DNA of 64,000 bases, taken from Nocardia colli (GTDB taxonomy: Bacteria; Actinomycetota; Actinomycetes; Mycobacteriales; Mycobacteriaceae). The notes beneath the pieces are model-generated. The model made no database searches. It saw only the letters and a program-made list of their open reading frames with translations, and was not told the DNA's origin. The stretch lies in assembly GCF_008704205.1 (NCBI RefSeq), contig NZ_VXLC01000001.1, forward strand, positions 1,054,001 to 1,118,000, given 5' to 3'. The translations under genes and the position numbers were made by a program. Position 1 is the stretch's first letter. Every line of letters starts with the position of its first letter. This document shows, piece after piece, positions 51,041-60,734 of the stretch.

Positions 51041-52735
51041 TTACTTGACGAACCCGATTTTGGTGTAGTCATAGGAGGCCAGCCCGGCCGCCCCGTAATT
51101 GGCGAGCTCGGCGCGCACGCCGACATTGCCCGGCGTTTGGTACAGCGGCAGCGAATGCCCTTCCTCGAAGATCTTCCGATCCACCTCGTTGGCCAGTTCG
51201 ATCACCTTCTGCGGATCGAGTTCGGAGACGGTGCGTTCGATCAGCGCGTTCAATTCCGGCGAACCGATTCGGCCGTAGTTGCCCTGCAGATCGTCGGGGT
51301 TGTAGGCGAACACCTGGGCGAGATCGCCGATCGGGAACGCGTCGCCGACGAGGGAGAACTGGGCGACGTCGAAGTTGCCCGGCCGGATGACATCGGTGAA
51401 CAGACCCTGCGCGGGCTTGGTGTCGATGATCAGCTTGACCCCGACCTGGGCCAGGTTCTGCTGCATGATCTGCGCCATCTGGATCCAGCCCTGGCTGTTG
51501 AGCATGACGTCGCGGATCTCGAGTTTGCGACCGTCCTTCTCCCGGAACTCGCCGTTGAGTTTCCAGCCGAGGTCGTCGAGCATCCGCGCGGCCGCGGCGG
51601 GGTCGTACGCGATGGGCGCCGAATTGTCCTGGTAGCCGACCTGACCCGCCAGGAAGACGTGACTGTTCAGCGGTTTCGGATTCTCGACCATGCCGTTGTG
51701 GATGGCGGTGACGATGCCCTGCCGGTCGATCGCCTTCGAAACGGCCACGCGCAGTTGGGGATCGGCGAGGATGGAACCCGGCGCGCCGTTGAAGCGCAGG
51801 TGGCCCCAGAAGTTGCTGGTCGCTCGGCGGATCGCGATGCCGGGGGTGTTGCGCGCCGTCTTCACGTCGTCGAGGGTGCCGAGCCCGACCGCGTCGATCT
51901 CGTTGTTCTGCAACGCGGGAAGCATCGCGGCGGGATCGAGCACGCTGAACGTGATGGTGTCGAGCTTCGGGGTGTTACCCCACCATTTCGGGTTGTGGCC
52001 GAGAACGACGCGGCGCTGGGTGCGATCCACGTTCTGCACGCTGAACGGACCGGCGGTCAGGGTGACCCCGTCGATCAGGCCCTTGTTGAACGCCTCCGGA
52101 TTCGCGGTCACCGATTTGGGGTACAGCGACCCTTCACCGGCGAATTGACCCTGCCACTCGGCGTACGGCTGTTTGAACGTGATGACCGCCTGCCGGTCGT
52201 CGGCGCCGCGTTCGATCTTCGCCACGCGGTCGAAGCCGAACGACTGCGCGATCAGGAACTGCTTGTCGGCCCCGCTCAGCGCGATGCCCTGGGAACGCAT
52301 GTCTTCCCAGGTGATCGGAGATCCGTCGGACCAGACCGCCTTCGGATTGATCGTGTAGGTGACGACCTGCGGACTGGTGCTGGTCAGCTGGATATCGGTG
52401 AAGTAGTCGGTGTCGATCGACAGCTTGCCCGCGGCGTCGGTCCGATAGGCGCGTGGCATCACGGGCCGGAGGATGCTGTTGATCGAGGCATCGTTTCCGT
52501 CGATGGTCAGCGTGTTCCAGTTCTCCGGAATCGCCGAGGTGGCCAGCCGCAGGTTGCCGCCGTCGCGCAACTCGTCGCGTTCTTTCGGATTGACATCGTT
52601 GGTCGTGCTCAGGGCGCCGGTCTCACCCCGGGCATGACTGTCGTCGTCGGAACTCGAGCAGCCGCCCACGAGCAAGCCGAGCGTGAGCATGGGAATGGCG
52701 AATCTTGTTGTCGCTGAACGCCTCCGGCGAGACAT
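51041..52735 (-). CDS. oligopeptide-binding lipoprotein (OppA paralogue 2)
   Basis: A 564-residue SBP_bac_5 lipoprotein: signal MSRRRRSATTRFAIPMLTLG, lipobox VGGC, mature N-terminus SSSDDDSHARGETGA, then DVNPKERDELRDGGNLRLAT and the shared NPKWWGNTPKLDTITF motif. The open frame continues far upstream antisense-free but out of context; ATG at 52735 is right because it begins the signal peptide. The ribosome site is weak (CGCGAG), so it may be translated by coupling from the preceding oppA, 23 bases away. Confidence 0.88.
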   Translation of the reverse strand: MSRRRRSATTRFAIPMLTLGLLVGGCSSSDDDSHARGETGALSTTNDVNPKERDELRDGGNLRLATSAIPENWNTLTIDGNDASINSILRPVMPRAYRTDAAGKLSIDTDYFTDIQLTSTSPQVVTYTINPKAVWSDGSPITWEDMRSQGIALSGADKQFLIAQSFGFDRVAKIERGADDRQAVITFKQPYAEWQGQFAGEGSLYPKSVTANPEAFNKGLIDGVTLTAGPFSVQNVDRTQRRVVLGHNPKWWGNTPKLDTITFSVLDPAAMLPALQNNEIDAVGLGTLDDVKTARNTPGIAIRRATSNFWGHLRFNGAPGSILADPQLRVAVSKAIDRQGIVTAIHNGMVENPKPLNSHVFLAGQVGYQDNSAPIAYDPAAAARMLDDLGWKLNGEFREKDGRKLEIRDVMLNSQGWIQMAQIMQQNLAQVGVKLIIDTKPAQGLFTDVIRPGNFDVAQFSLVGDAFPIGDLAQVFAYNPDDLQGNYGRIGSPELNALIERTVSELDPQKVIELANEVDRKIFEEGHSLPLYQTPGNVGVRAELANYGAAGLASYDYTKIGFVK

Positions 52736-52758
52736 CTCGCGGCGTTGCACGGCTTGGC

Positions 52759-54447
52759 TCACTTCACGAATCCGATCTTGGTGTAGTCGTACGACGCGAG
52801 TCCCGGTGACCCGAAGTTGGCGATGTCGGAGCGGACGCCCCAGTTCCCTTCGGACTGGGTCAATGGCAGGGAGTGGCCTTCCTCGAAGACCTTTCGGTCT
52901 ACCTCGTTGGCCAGGTCGATCGCCTTCTTCGGGTCGAGTTCGGAGAGGGTTTGATCGATCAGGGTGTTGAGTTCGGGGGAGCCGATGTGGCCGAAGTTGT
53001 TCTGCCAGTCGCCGGGGTGGAAGCCGTAGGTCTGGGGGATGCTGCTGAGCGGGAAAGCGTCGCCGACGTAGACGAATTGGGCGGCGTCGAAGTCGCCGGG
53101 GTTGATCACGTCGGTGAAGAAGTTCGCGCCGGGCTTGGTGTCGACGATGAGTCTGACGCCGATCCGGGCGAGGTTCTGCTGGATGATCTGGGCGATCTGC
53201 ACCCAGGTGTCGTCCTTGTACATGACGTCGCGGATGACCAGTTTGCGGCCGTCCTTTTCCCTGGTGTCGCCGTTGAGTTTCCAGCCGAGGGCGTCGAGTT
53301 CCTCTGCGGCGGCGTCGGGGTCGAAGCCGAGGCTGTTGTTCTGGTAGCCGGCCTGGCCTTCCAGGAAGACGTGACTGTTCAGCGGTTTCGGGTTCTCCAC
53401 CAGTCCGTTCTGCACCGCGGTGGCGATGCCTTGGCGGTCGATCGCCTTCGAGATCGCCACGCGCACACTGGAATCCTCGAGGATGGAACCGGGTGCGCCG
53501 TTGAAGGTGATGTGCCGCCAGCGATTTCCGGGCGCGCGCCGCACGACCACGCCGGAGGACTTGCGCACGGTGGTCGCGTCGTCGAGGTTGGTGAGCAGCA
53601 CCGCGTCGAGTTCGTTGTTCTGTAGTCCGCCGACCCACGAGTTGCGGTCGAGCACGGTCCAGGTGATGGTGTCGAGCTTCGGCTTGTCGCCCCACCAGTT
53701 CGGGTTGCGGCCCAGCACGATTCGGCCCTTGCCGCGATCAGCGGACTGGACGAGGAACGGGCCCGCGGTCGGGCTCATCTCGTCGACCAGGCTCTTGTTG
53801 AACGCCTCCGGATCGCTGGTCACCGACTTGGGGAACAGCGACAGGTTGCCGGCGAACTGCCCGCGCCATTCGGCGAACGGCTGCTTGAACGTGATGACGG
53901 CCTGATGGTCGTCGATGCCGCGCTCGACCTTCTCCACCCGGTCGAAGCCGACGGTGATGGCGATCAGGAAACGCTTGTCGGTGCCGTCCAGCGCCTTGGC
54001 CTGGGATTGGATGTCCGCCCAGGTGATCGGCTTGCCGTCGGACCACACGGCTTTCGGGTTGATCGTGTAGGTGACCTGTTGCGGGCTGGTGCTGGTCAGC
54101 GCGACGTCGGTGAAGTAGTCGTGGTTGACCGTGAGCTCGCCGGCCGCGTTGGTATTGAACGCGCGCGGCATCAGCGGGCGTTCGATGTCGGCGATCTCGG
54201 CGTCGTTGCCGTCGACCGAGAGCGTGTTCCAGTTCGCCGGGTACGCGGTGGTGGCCAGCCGCAGGTTGCCGCCGTCGCGCAGCTCGTCGACGCCCTTGGG
54301 GTTGATGTCGCTGCTGGTGCCGATCGCGCTGGACACGCCGGCCGCCGAGCCGTCGTCGCTCGAACCGCAGCCGGTCGCGACCAGGCCTAGCGCGACCACC
54401 GGTATCGCCCAGCGCAGGGCCGTGGTTCGGCTTGCTCGGATCGGCAT
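52759..54447 (-). CDS. oppA: oligopeptide-binding lipoprotein (OppA paralogue 1)
   Basis: A 562-residue SBP_bac_5 lipoprotein directly after oppD: lipobox ATGC near residue 27, DINPKGVDELRDGGNLRLAT, GRNPNWWGDKPKLDTITW and ISKAIDRQGIATAVQNGLVE. GAGGAGAG precedes the ATG. Being next to oppBCD it is taken as the reference copy. The mycobacterial Opp system (Rv1280c-Rv1283c) has a single OppA in this place. Confidence 0.9.
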   Translation of the reverse strand: MPIRASRTTALRWAIPVVALGLVATGCGSSDDGSAAGVSSAIGTSSDINPKGVDELRDGGNLRLATTAYPANWNTLSVDGNDAEIADIERPLMPRAFNTNAAGELTVNHDYFTDVALTSTSPQQVTYTINPKAVWSDGKPITWADIQSQAKALDGTDKRFLIAITVGFDRVEKVERGIDDHQAVITFKQPFAEWRGQFAGNLSLFPKSVTSDPEAFNKSLVDEMSPTAGPFLVQSADRGKGRIVLGRNPNWWGDKPKLDTITWTVLDRNSWVGGLQNNELDAVLLTNLDDATTVRKSSGVVVRRAPGNRWRHITFNGAPGSILEDSSVRVAISKAIDRQGIATAVQNGLVENPKPLNSHVFLEGQAGYQNNSLGFDPDAAAEELDALGWKLNGDTREKDGRKLVIRDVMYKDDTWVQIAQIIQQNLARIGVRLIVDTKPGANFFTDVINPGDFDAAQFVYVGDAFPLSSIPQTYGFHPGDWQNNFGHIGSPELNTLIDQTLSELDPKKAIDLANEVDRKVFEEGHSLPLTQSEGNWGVRSDIANFGSPGLASYDYTKIGFVK

Positions 54448-54460
54448 CGCACTCTCCTCA

Positions 54461-56341
54461 CTATCGGCTGACGGCAGGCACCGGCACCGCGTCGATCAGA
54501 TCGCGCGTGTACTCGTGCCGCGGATCGGCGAAAATCTGTTCCGCCGGACCGGATTCGACGATCTTGCCGCGCAACATCACCGCGATGTCGTGCGCCAGAT
54601 TGCGCACCACGGACAGGTCGTGCGAGACGAACAGATAGGACAGTCCGCGCTCGATCTGCAAGTCGCGCAACAGGTTCAGCACGCCGGCCTGGATGGAGAC
54701 GTCCAGCGAGGACACCGGCTCGTCGAGCACCAGGATCTCCGGATCCAGCGCCAGCGCGCGGGCGATGCTGATGCGCTGCTTCTGCCCGCCGGAGAAGTCG
54801 GCCGGATAGCGTTCGGCGTGATCACGGCGCAGGCCGACCTGTTCGAGCAGTTCGGGCACCCGGCGCCCGATCTCCTCGCGCGAGCGGCCGTCGATGCGCA
54901 TCGGCTCGGCCAGCGCGTCGAAGATCGGCAGGCGCGGATCGAGCGAGGCGGTCGGATCCTGGAAGACGATCTGCATCTTCCGGCGGATCTCCCGCTTCTG
55001 CGCCTTGGTCAGGGTCGCGACGTCGCTGCCCATGATCTCGATGGTGCCCGATTCCGGCCGGACCAGGTCGAGAATCTGGCTGAGCGTGGTCGATTTCCCG
55101 GAACCGGACTCGCCGACCAGGGCCAGCGTGCGGCCCGCGCGCACCTCGAAGCTGATGCCGTCGACCGCGCGGATCTCGCCCTTGCGGCGCTTGAACAGGA
55201 TGCCCGCGGTGATCGGGAAGGTCTTCACCAGCTCCGAAACCCGAAGCACCACTTGGTCGCTGACCTCGGCCTCGACCCGGGGCTCGGTGATCTCCTGCCG
55301 ATAGGCCTCGAACAGGTCGTCGACGCCGACCTCCGCGGTGCGGATGCAGGCGGCGGAGTGGCCGGGGTTGGTCTTCTCCAACGGTGGCTCGGCGACCCGG
55401 CATTCGTCGATCGCGATCGGGCAGCGCGGCGCGAACGAGCAGCCCGGCGGCAGCGCGTGCATGGCCGGCGGTGCGCCCACGATCGGGATCAGCGGCTGGC
55501 GGGCGGGGCGGTCCATCCGCGGGATGGAGCCGAGCAGGCCCACCGTGTACGGCATCCGCGGCGCGGCGAAAAGCTCAGCGGTGGTGGCGGTTTCGACGAT
55601 CTTCCCGGCGTACATCACCGCGACCCGGTCGGCCAGCGTGGCCGCGATGCCCATGTCGTGGGTGATCATGATGACGCCCGCACCGGTGATATCGCGCGCC
55701 TTGCGCAGCAGATTCAGGATCTGCTTCTGCACGGTGACGTCGAGCGCGGTGGTCGGCTCGTCGCAGATGATCAGCGCGGGATCGTTGGCGATCGCCATGG
55801 CGATGACCACGCGCTGGCGCATGCCGCCGGAGAACTCGTGCGGAAAAGCCTTGGCGCGCACCGCGGGTTCCGGGATGCCGACCAGGTCGAGCAGCTCGAT
55901 CGCGCGCGCCGCCGCCTCGGACTTGCTCATCTTGCCGTGCGCGAGCAGGGCTTCGGCGATCTGCTCGCCGACCCGGTACACCGGGGTCAGCGCAGAGAGC
56001 GGGTCCTGGAACACCATGCTGATGGAACTGCCACGCAGCCTGGACAATTCGCGATCGCCGAGGCCGAGCAGCTCGCGCCCGCGCAACCGGATCGAGCCGC
56101 CGATGCGGGCCTGCTCGGGCAGCAGGCCGATCACCGCGAGCGAGGACACCGACTTGCCGGAGCCGGATTCGCCGACGATGGCCAGCACTTCGCCGTCGGA
56201 GACGGTGTAATTGACCCCGCGCACCGCCTCGATGCGCCCCTCCTCGCTGGGAAAGGACACGCGAAGGTCGGTGACCTCCAGCAGCGGTGCGGTGAAGTTC
56301 TTCTCGACCACGACCTTCTCGGTGGGGTCAGCGCCCGTCAT
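54461..56341 (-). CDS. oppD: fused dual ABC ATPase for oligopeptide uptake
   Basis: A 626-residue protein with two ABC domains, combining OppD and OppF. First half: Walker A GESGSGKS (57-64), signature FSGGMRQR, Walker [13 protein letters not shown], then the oligo_HPY segment with four cysteines ([16 protein letters not shown] ... AACIRT). Second half: [28 protein letters not shown]. It energises OppBC. The ATG overlaps the oppC stop (ATGA). M. tuberculosis OppD (612 aa) has the same fusion. Confidence 0.94.
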   Translation of the reverse strand: MTGADPTEKVVVEKNFTAPLLEVTDLRVSFPSEEGRIEAVRGVNYTVSDGEVLAIVGESGSGKSVSSLAVIGLLPEQARIGGSIRLRGRELLGLGDRELSRLRGSSISMVFQDPLSALTPVYRVGEQIAEALLAHGKMSKSEAAARAIELLDLVGIPEPAVRAKAFPHEFSGGMRQRVVIAMAIANDPALIICDEPTTALDVTVQKQILNLLRKARDITGAGVIMITHDMGIAATLADRVAVMYAGKIVETATTAELFAAPRMPYTVGLLGSIPRMDRPARQPLIPIVGAPPAMHALPPGCSFAPRCPIAIDECRVAEPPLEKTNPGHSAACIRTAEVGVDDLFEAYRQEITEPRVEAEVSDQVVLRVSELVKTFPITAGILFKRRKGEIRAVDGISFEVRAGRTLALVGESGSGKSTTLSQILDLVRPESGTIEIMGSDVATLTKAQKREIRRKMQIVFQDPTASLDPRLPIFDALAEPMRIDGRSREEIGRRVPELLEQVGLRRDHAERYPADFSGGQKQRISIARALALDPEILVLDEPVSSLDVSIQAGVLNLLRDLQIERGLSYLFVSHDLSVVRNLAHDIAVMLRGKIVESGPAEQIFADPRHEYTRDLIDAVPVPAVSR

Positions 56342-57258
56342 ACCTTTGCCTTCTTCTTCGAGCGCGCCCGCTTGGCGCCGGGGTCGAACGCGTCGCGCAG
56401 TCCGTCACCGACCAGGTTGGCGCACAACACGATGGTGATCAGCAGGCCACCGGCGAACAGGAACAGCCATGGATAGGTCAGCGCCGACTTGGTGCCGGAC
56501 GCGATCAGCGAGCCGAGCGAGACGTCCGGCGGCTGCACACCGAAACCGAGGAAGCTGAGCCCGGTTTCGGCCATGATCGCCGCGCCGACCGCCAGCGTGG
56601 TGTCGATGATCAGGATCGACGCGATGTTCGGCAGGATGTGGCTGACGATCACGGTGCGCGTCGGTGCGCCCATATACCGTGCGGCCCGGACGAATTCGCG
56701 ATCGCGCAGGCTGAGCGTCAGACCGCGCACGATGCGCGCGCTGATCATCCAGCCGAACACGCTGAGCAGCAGGATCAGCAGCAGAATCGACCCGCTGCCC
56801 TTGGTCCGCGGCGCGAACAGCGCGACGATGATGAAGCTCGGCACCACCAGCAGCAGGTCGACCAGCCACATGATCGCGCGGTCGGTCCAGCCGCCGAGCA
56901 GCCCGGCGGTCGCGCCCGCGGTCGCGGCGATGGTGGTCGAGATGAGCGCGACGCACAGGCCGATCAGCAGCGACTTCTGCATGCCGCGCAGGGTTTGCGC
57001 CAGCACGTCCTGCCCGATCTGGGTGGTGCCGAACGGGTGCTTGCCGCTGGGCGGCTTCAGCAAGGACGTGTAATCCAGCTGCTGATAGTCGTATTTCAGC
57101 AGCGGCGGCAGCGCGAAGCTGAGGACGAACAGCAGGATCAGGATGACCGCGCCGATCACCGCGGGCTTGTTGCGCAGGAAACGGCGCAGGACCAGCTTGC
57201 TGCGCCCGGCCGCGGCGGGCTCGGGCGCACCCTGGACGATGATTTCCGCTTCAGTCAT
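56338..57258 (-). CDS. oppC: oligopeptide ABC transporter permease OppC
   Basis: A 306-residue permease with a long N-terminal cytosolic part and OppC_N segment ([22 protein letters not shown]), six membrane helices and the EAA-type loop [21 protein letters not shown]. Start at 57258 overlaps the oppB stop (ATGA). The C-terminus ends [18 protein letters not shown]. Confidence 0.93.
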   Translation of the reverse strand: MTEAEIIVQGAPEPAAAGRSKLVLRRFLRNKPAVIGAVILILLFVLSFALPPLLKYDYQQLDYTSLLKPPSGKHPFGTTQIGQDVLAQTLRGMQKSLLIGLCVALISTTIAATAGATAGLLGGWTDRAIMWLVDLLLVVPSFIIVALFAPRTKGSGSILLLILLLSVFGWMISARIVRGLTLSLRDREFVRAARYMGAPTRTVIVSHILPNIASILIIDTTLAVGAAIMAETGLSFLGFGVQPPDVSLGSLIASGTKSALTYPWLFLFAGGLLITIVLCANLVGDGLRDAFDPGAKRARSKKKAKV

Positions 57259-58232
57259 CGCACACGCACCCGAGGATCGAGAATCGCCAGCACCACATCG
57301 GAGAGCAGCCCCGACACCAGCACCACCAGCCCGGCGAACGCGGTCACCGTGACCACCACGTACAGGTCCTGGGCGTTGATCGAGTCGACCAGCCACTCAC
57401 CGACGCCGTGCCAGCCGAAGATCTTCTCGGTGAACGTCGCGCCGGTAATCAAGCCGAGCAGGCTGTAGGCGAACAGGGTCGCCATCGGGATCAGCGCGGT
57501 GCGCAGGCCGTGCTTGTACAACGCCTTGCTGCGGGTCAGACCCTTGGCGCGGGCGGTGCGAATGAAATCGCTCTGCAACACGTCGAGCATGGCGTTGCGC
57601 TGATAGCGGCTGTAGCCCGCCATGCCGCCGAGGGCGAGACCGGCCGTCGGCAGCACCAGGTGCTGGAGCCGGTCGAGCAGCTGCGGGAAGAATCCGTCGA
57701 TCCGGTTCGCCGAAGTCTCCCCGGTGTAGAGGAATATCTGCGAGCCGGTGAGCGAATTGATTTCCAGCGCACCGTATTTCAAGAGTGTCGCAAGAAGGAA
57801 CACTGGCGTACTCAGCACGAGTAGCGAGATGATGGTGGTGAAGTAGTCGCTGAATTTGTACTGCCGGATCGCTCCGGCGGCACCGATCAGGACGCCCAGC
57901 ACGGTGCCGACCAATGATCCGATGATCAGCAGGCGCAAACTCACCGCCACCCGGCGCGGCAGTTCCTGGCTCACCGGCTGCCCGGCCAGGGTTTTGCCGA
58001 AATCGCCTTGCGGTATCCCCTTCAGCCAGGTGATATAGCGCTGCGGGATCGGGTCGTTGAGGTGTAATTCCTCGGCCTTGGCATCGATCACCGCCTGCGG
58101 TGGGCGCGGATTGCGCTGTTCCAGGCTGTCCAGCGGGCGGAACGTCAGCGACGCCAAGCTGAAGGTCAGGAACGACGCGAGCAGCAACAGCACGACATAG
58201 TGAAGCGCGCGTCGTAGCAGGAAGCCGGTCAT
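57255..58232 (-). CDS. oppB: oligopeptide ABC transporter permease OppB
   Basis: A 325-residue permease, the same length as M. tuberculosis OppB. Six helices; EAA loop RTARAKGLTRSKALYKHGLRTALIPM (partly: ARAKGLTRSKALYKHGLR). First gene of the opp operon, with GAGG before the ATG and a TAATAC -10-like box about 45 bases upstream (near 58275). All later genes to 45701 are on the same strand with gaps of under 40 bases. Confidence 0.93.
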   Translation of the reverse strand: MTGFLLRRALHYVVLLLLASFLTFSLASLTFRPLDSLEQRNPRPPQAVIDAKAEELHLNDPIPQRYITWLKGIPQGDFGKTLAGQPVSQELPRRVAVSLRLLIIGSLVGTVLGVLIGAAGAIRQYKFSDYFTTIISLLVLSTPVFLLATLLKYGALEINSLTGSQIFLYTGETSANRIDGFFPQLLDRLQHLVLPTAGLALGGMAGYSRYQRNAMLDVLQSDFIRTARAKGLTRSKALYKHGLRTALIPMATLFAYSLLGLITGATFTEKIFGWHGVGEWLVDSINAQDLYVVVTVTAFAGLVVLVSGLLSDVVLAILDPRVRVR

Positions 58233-58392
58233 CAGTCCTCGTGGTCTTTCGGCTGGACGGGACCAGCGTCGAGTATTAGCCCCTGATCATAAGGACGATG
58301 ACCCGGACGCGCGTGTCACGCGGGGCCGGGCATGTCCATTATTCTTGCGGCACACGCGGACGCGGTCGGTTCGACGCGACGAAGGGGGAGCC

Positions 58393-59523
58393 ATGAACTA
58401 TCCGCAATATCCCGGTGGGTACAACCCGTATCCGGGATATTCGGCCGGAATGCCGGCGCCGAGCGGGGGCACCGCGATCACCGCGGGCGTGCTCGCGTGC
58501 GTCGGCGCGGTCGGCCAATTGCTCGGCGGCGGAATCAGCCTGGCGTTCGGGCTGATCGGCTGGCAGCTCGACGAATACGACACGACCGGGCTGTTTTCCG
58601 AGGACTGGTTCCAGACCTGGGCCATCGCGTCGGGGGCCATCTCGCTGGTGGTCGCGATCGTGCTCGGGGTCGGCGCGATCGGGATGTTCAGCCGGAAGTC
58701 GTTCGGGCGGTTGCTCGTTGTGGTGGGTTGCGCGGCGGTGATCGTCGCGGAGATCGTGGGGTTCGCGATCGTCCGGTCGTTCGACGGGACCGACAGTTTG
58801 AGTGGCACGCTCAGCGGCGGCGCCAGTGGTCTGTTCGGTCTGATCTTCCCCACCGTCACCGCGGTGCTCGCCCTGCTGCCCATGACGAGCCGCTGGTTGG
58901 CGCACACGCCGGTCGCGATGATGCCGCAGCCGTATGGATACCCCTACCCGGGACCGCAGGGGCAGGCGTGGCCGCAACCGCCCGTCGACCAGCAGCCGCA
59001 AGGTGGCTGGGGACAACCCATGCCGCAGGCCGGACAAACGCCCTGGCAGCAGCCACCGCCGCAGGCGGCATGGGGCACGCCTGCGCAGCCAGCACCCGTC
59101 GACGGGCAGCAATCGGACCAGGCCGGGTCCGGCCAAGCGTCCTGGCCCCAGACGCCCGGGGCAGCGCAGGCCGCCTGGGGTGCATCCGCGCACTCGGTAT
59201 CTGACGGGCAGTCGTCCGTGCCGCAGGCCGGGTGGGGGCAGCCCGTGTCGGCCGGGCAGCAGGCGGCCTGGAGTGCGCCCGCGCAGCCGGGTTCTTCGGT
59301 ACCGGGCGGGGGACAGTCCGTACCTCCGGTAGGTGCGGGTGTGCCTGCGCAGTCAGATGATGCGGCCTCGAAAGACCAAGCCGCGTGGCCGTCGGCCGAG
59401 GCAGCGGCGAGTGACGCGCCCGCTTCGATCGGCCGCAACGACGAGACTGTGCTGCGCCCACCCACTTCGGTGCCACCGGCGCAACCCGCGGACGACACCG
59501 TGTGGCGCCCACCGTCCGCGTAG
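58393..59523 (+). CDS. membrane protein with Q/W/P-rich disordered tail
   Basis: A 376-residue protein. After a Pro/Tyr-rich N-terminus (NYPQYPGGYNPYPGY) come four hydrophobic helices (residues 28-175). The remaining 200 residues are low-complexity, built of loose QAAWG / PQAGWGQP / GQQAAW units, and probably unstructured and either cytosolic or cell-wall-directed. GGGGGAG precedes the ATG at 58393; a start 16 codons earlier is less likely. Function unknown. Confidence 0.8.
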   Translation: MNYPQYPGGYNPYPGYSAGMPAPSGGTAITAGVLACVGAVGQLLGGGISLAFGLIGWQLDEYDTTGLFSEDWFQTWAIASGAISLVVAIVLGVGAIGMFSRKSFGRLLVVVGCAAVIVAEIVGFAIVRSFDGTDSLSGTLSGGASGLFGLIFPTVTAVLALLPMTSRWLAHTPVAMMPQPYGYPYPGPQGQAWPQPPVDQQPQGGWGQPMPQAGQTPWQQPPPQAAWGTPAQPAPVDGQQSDQAGSGQASWPQTPGAAQAAWGASAHSVSDGQSSVPQAGWGQPVSAGQQAAWSAPAQPGSSVPGGGQSVPPVGAGVPAQSDDAASKDQAAWPSAEAAASDAPASIGRNDETVLRPPTSVPPAQPADDTVWRPPSA

Positions 59524-59543
59524 ACCGCGGCGAGTGTCGACCG

Positions 59544-59563
59544 ATCACCACCTTCCTGGTGAT
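59544..59563 (+). terminator. short hairpin after the Q/W-rich gene
   Basis: ATCACCA / TGGTGAT with a 6-base loop, 20 bases past the stop. A weak terminator candidate. Confidence 0.35.
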
Positions 59564-59605
59564 ACCCCCGCCACTCCCAGACGGTTGTCCGGCAGGATGG
59601 AATAG

Positions 59606-60436
59606 GTGACCCTCCTGCACCTGCCCAAGCCGAAGATGGTGGCGACCGACGTCGACGGCACCCTCATCGATCACGACGAGCGGGTCACCGCGCGCACCAA
59701 GGCGGCGGTGGACGCGCTGATCGGCGACGGTGTGCCGTTCGTGCTTGCCACCGGACGCCCGCCGCGCTGGATCGACCCGGTGGTCGACGGGCTCGGCTAC
59801 GCGCCGCTGTGCGTGTGCGGCAACGGGGCGGTCATCTACGACAGCGCCACCGATCGGGTGCTGGCCAGCATGACCTTGGACGTGGCCACCCTGTCCTGGA
59901 TCGCCGACCAGGCCGAGGAGGCGCTGCCCGGGTGCGGGCTCGCGGCCGAACGGGTCGGCGAGAGCGCGCACGACGCGGTCACCCCGCAGTTCGTCAGCTC
60001 CCCGCTCTACGAGCACGCCTGGCTGAACCCGGACGACACCACGGTCGCCCGGCACGAGGTGATCGACGCACCGGCGATCAAGATGCTGATCCGACTACCC
60101 GGCGCGCGCAGCTCCGACATGCGCACCGTGCTCGCCCCGCTGATCGGTGAGCGCGCCGACATCACCTACTCCACCGAACACGGCTTGATCGAGTTGTCCG
60201 CACCCGGCGTCACCAAGGCCTCCGGCCTGGCGATCGTCGCCCAGCGTCTCGGCGTCGAATCCGCGAACATCGTCGCGTTCGGCGACATGCCCAACGACGT
60301 CCCGATGCTCACCATGGCCGGCCACGGCGTCGCCATGGCCAACGCCCACCCCGAGGCCAAAGCCGCCGCCGACGAGGTCGCCGAGTCCAACTCCGACGAC
60401 GGCGTCGCCCGCATCCTCGAACGCTGGTGGATCTGA
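59606..60436 (+). CDS. HAD family (Cof-type) hydrolase
   Basis: A 276-residue HAD phosphatase of the Cof/class IIB type. Motif I is TDVDGTLIDHDERV (catalytic Asp pair, about residues 13-26), motif II LATGRPPRW, and motif IV GDMPNDVPMLTMAG near residue 232, with KASGLAIVAQRLGVES before it. The GTG at 59606 lies 7 bases after CAGGAT (leaderless). Substrate, probably a sugar phosphate, is not determined. Corresponds in place and orientation to Rv3813c. Confidence 0.9.
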   Translation: MTLLHLPKPKMVATDVDGTLIDHDERVTARTKAAVDALIGDGVPFVLATGRPPRWIDPVVDGLGYAPLCVCGNGAVIYDSATDRVLASMTLDVATLSWIADQAEEALPGCGLAAERVGESAHDAVTPQFVSSPLYEHAWLNPDDTTVARHEVIDAPAIKMLIRLPGARSSDMRTVLAPLIGERADITYSTEHGLIELSAPGVTKASGLAIVAQRLGVESANIVAFGDMPNDVPMLTMAGHGVAMANAHPEAKAAADEVAESNSDDGVARILERWWI

Positions 60437-60445
60437 ATTGGTCGT

Positions 60446-60527
60446 TGCGCACGAGTTTGCTTGCTGCGCAATGATTTGCCCGCTGGTTCGTGCGCAGCAC
60501 GTTAAACGGTGCGCGGTGTGCTGGTGC
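60446..60527 (-). repeat. interspersed repeat, copy B
   Basis: Inverted copy of 13201-13281 (about 85% identical). In this copy a 9-bp inverted repeat TGCGCACGA / TCGTGCGCA brackets the conserved core, so it can fold as a hairpin. It starts 10 bases after the HAD stop codon. Confidence 0.7.
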
Positions 60528-60734
60528 GCGGGCTTACGCGTGCCCGTGGCGGAGGCTTGCCTCGCGCAGAGTCATAACGATGCAGGTCAGAGTTGAGGGC
60601 CTGCGTCGAAATTATCTGGTGTGCAACAGTTATCGACCGCTTGTGGGGCGGCAGGTGGGGTGCCGTGAACGCAATCGGAGCCCGCGGCCGTTGAGTGGAT
60701 CACGGCGGCGAGCTCCGAGTGGGGTGGTTCAGAT

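Noticed and set aside
52736..53695. Upstream extension of the second oppA frame
   Set aside because: It would overlap the first oppA entirely in another frame; the true start is at the signal peptide at 52735.
54125..56476. 783-codon open frame antisense to oppD
   Set aside because: Product is rich in Arg, Asp and Gln without motifs, while the minus strand has two complete ABC domains.
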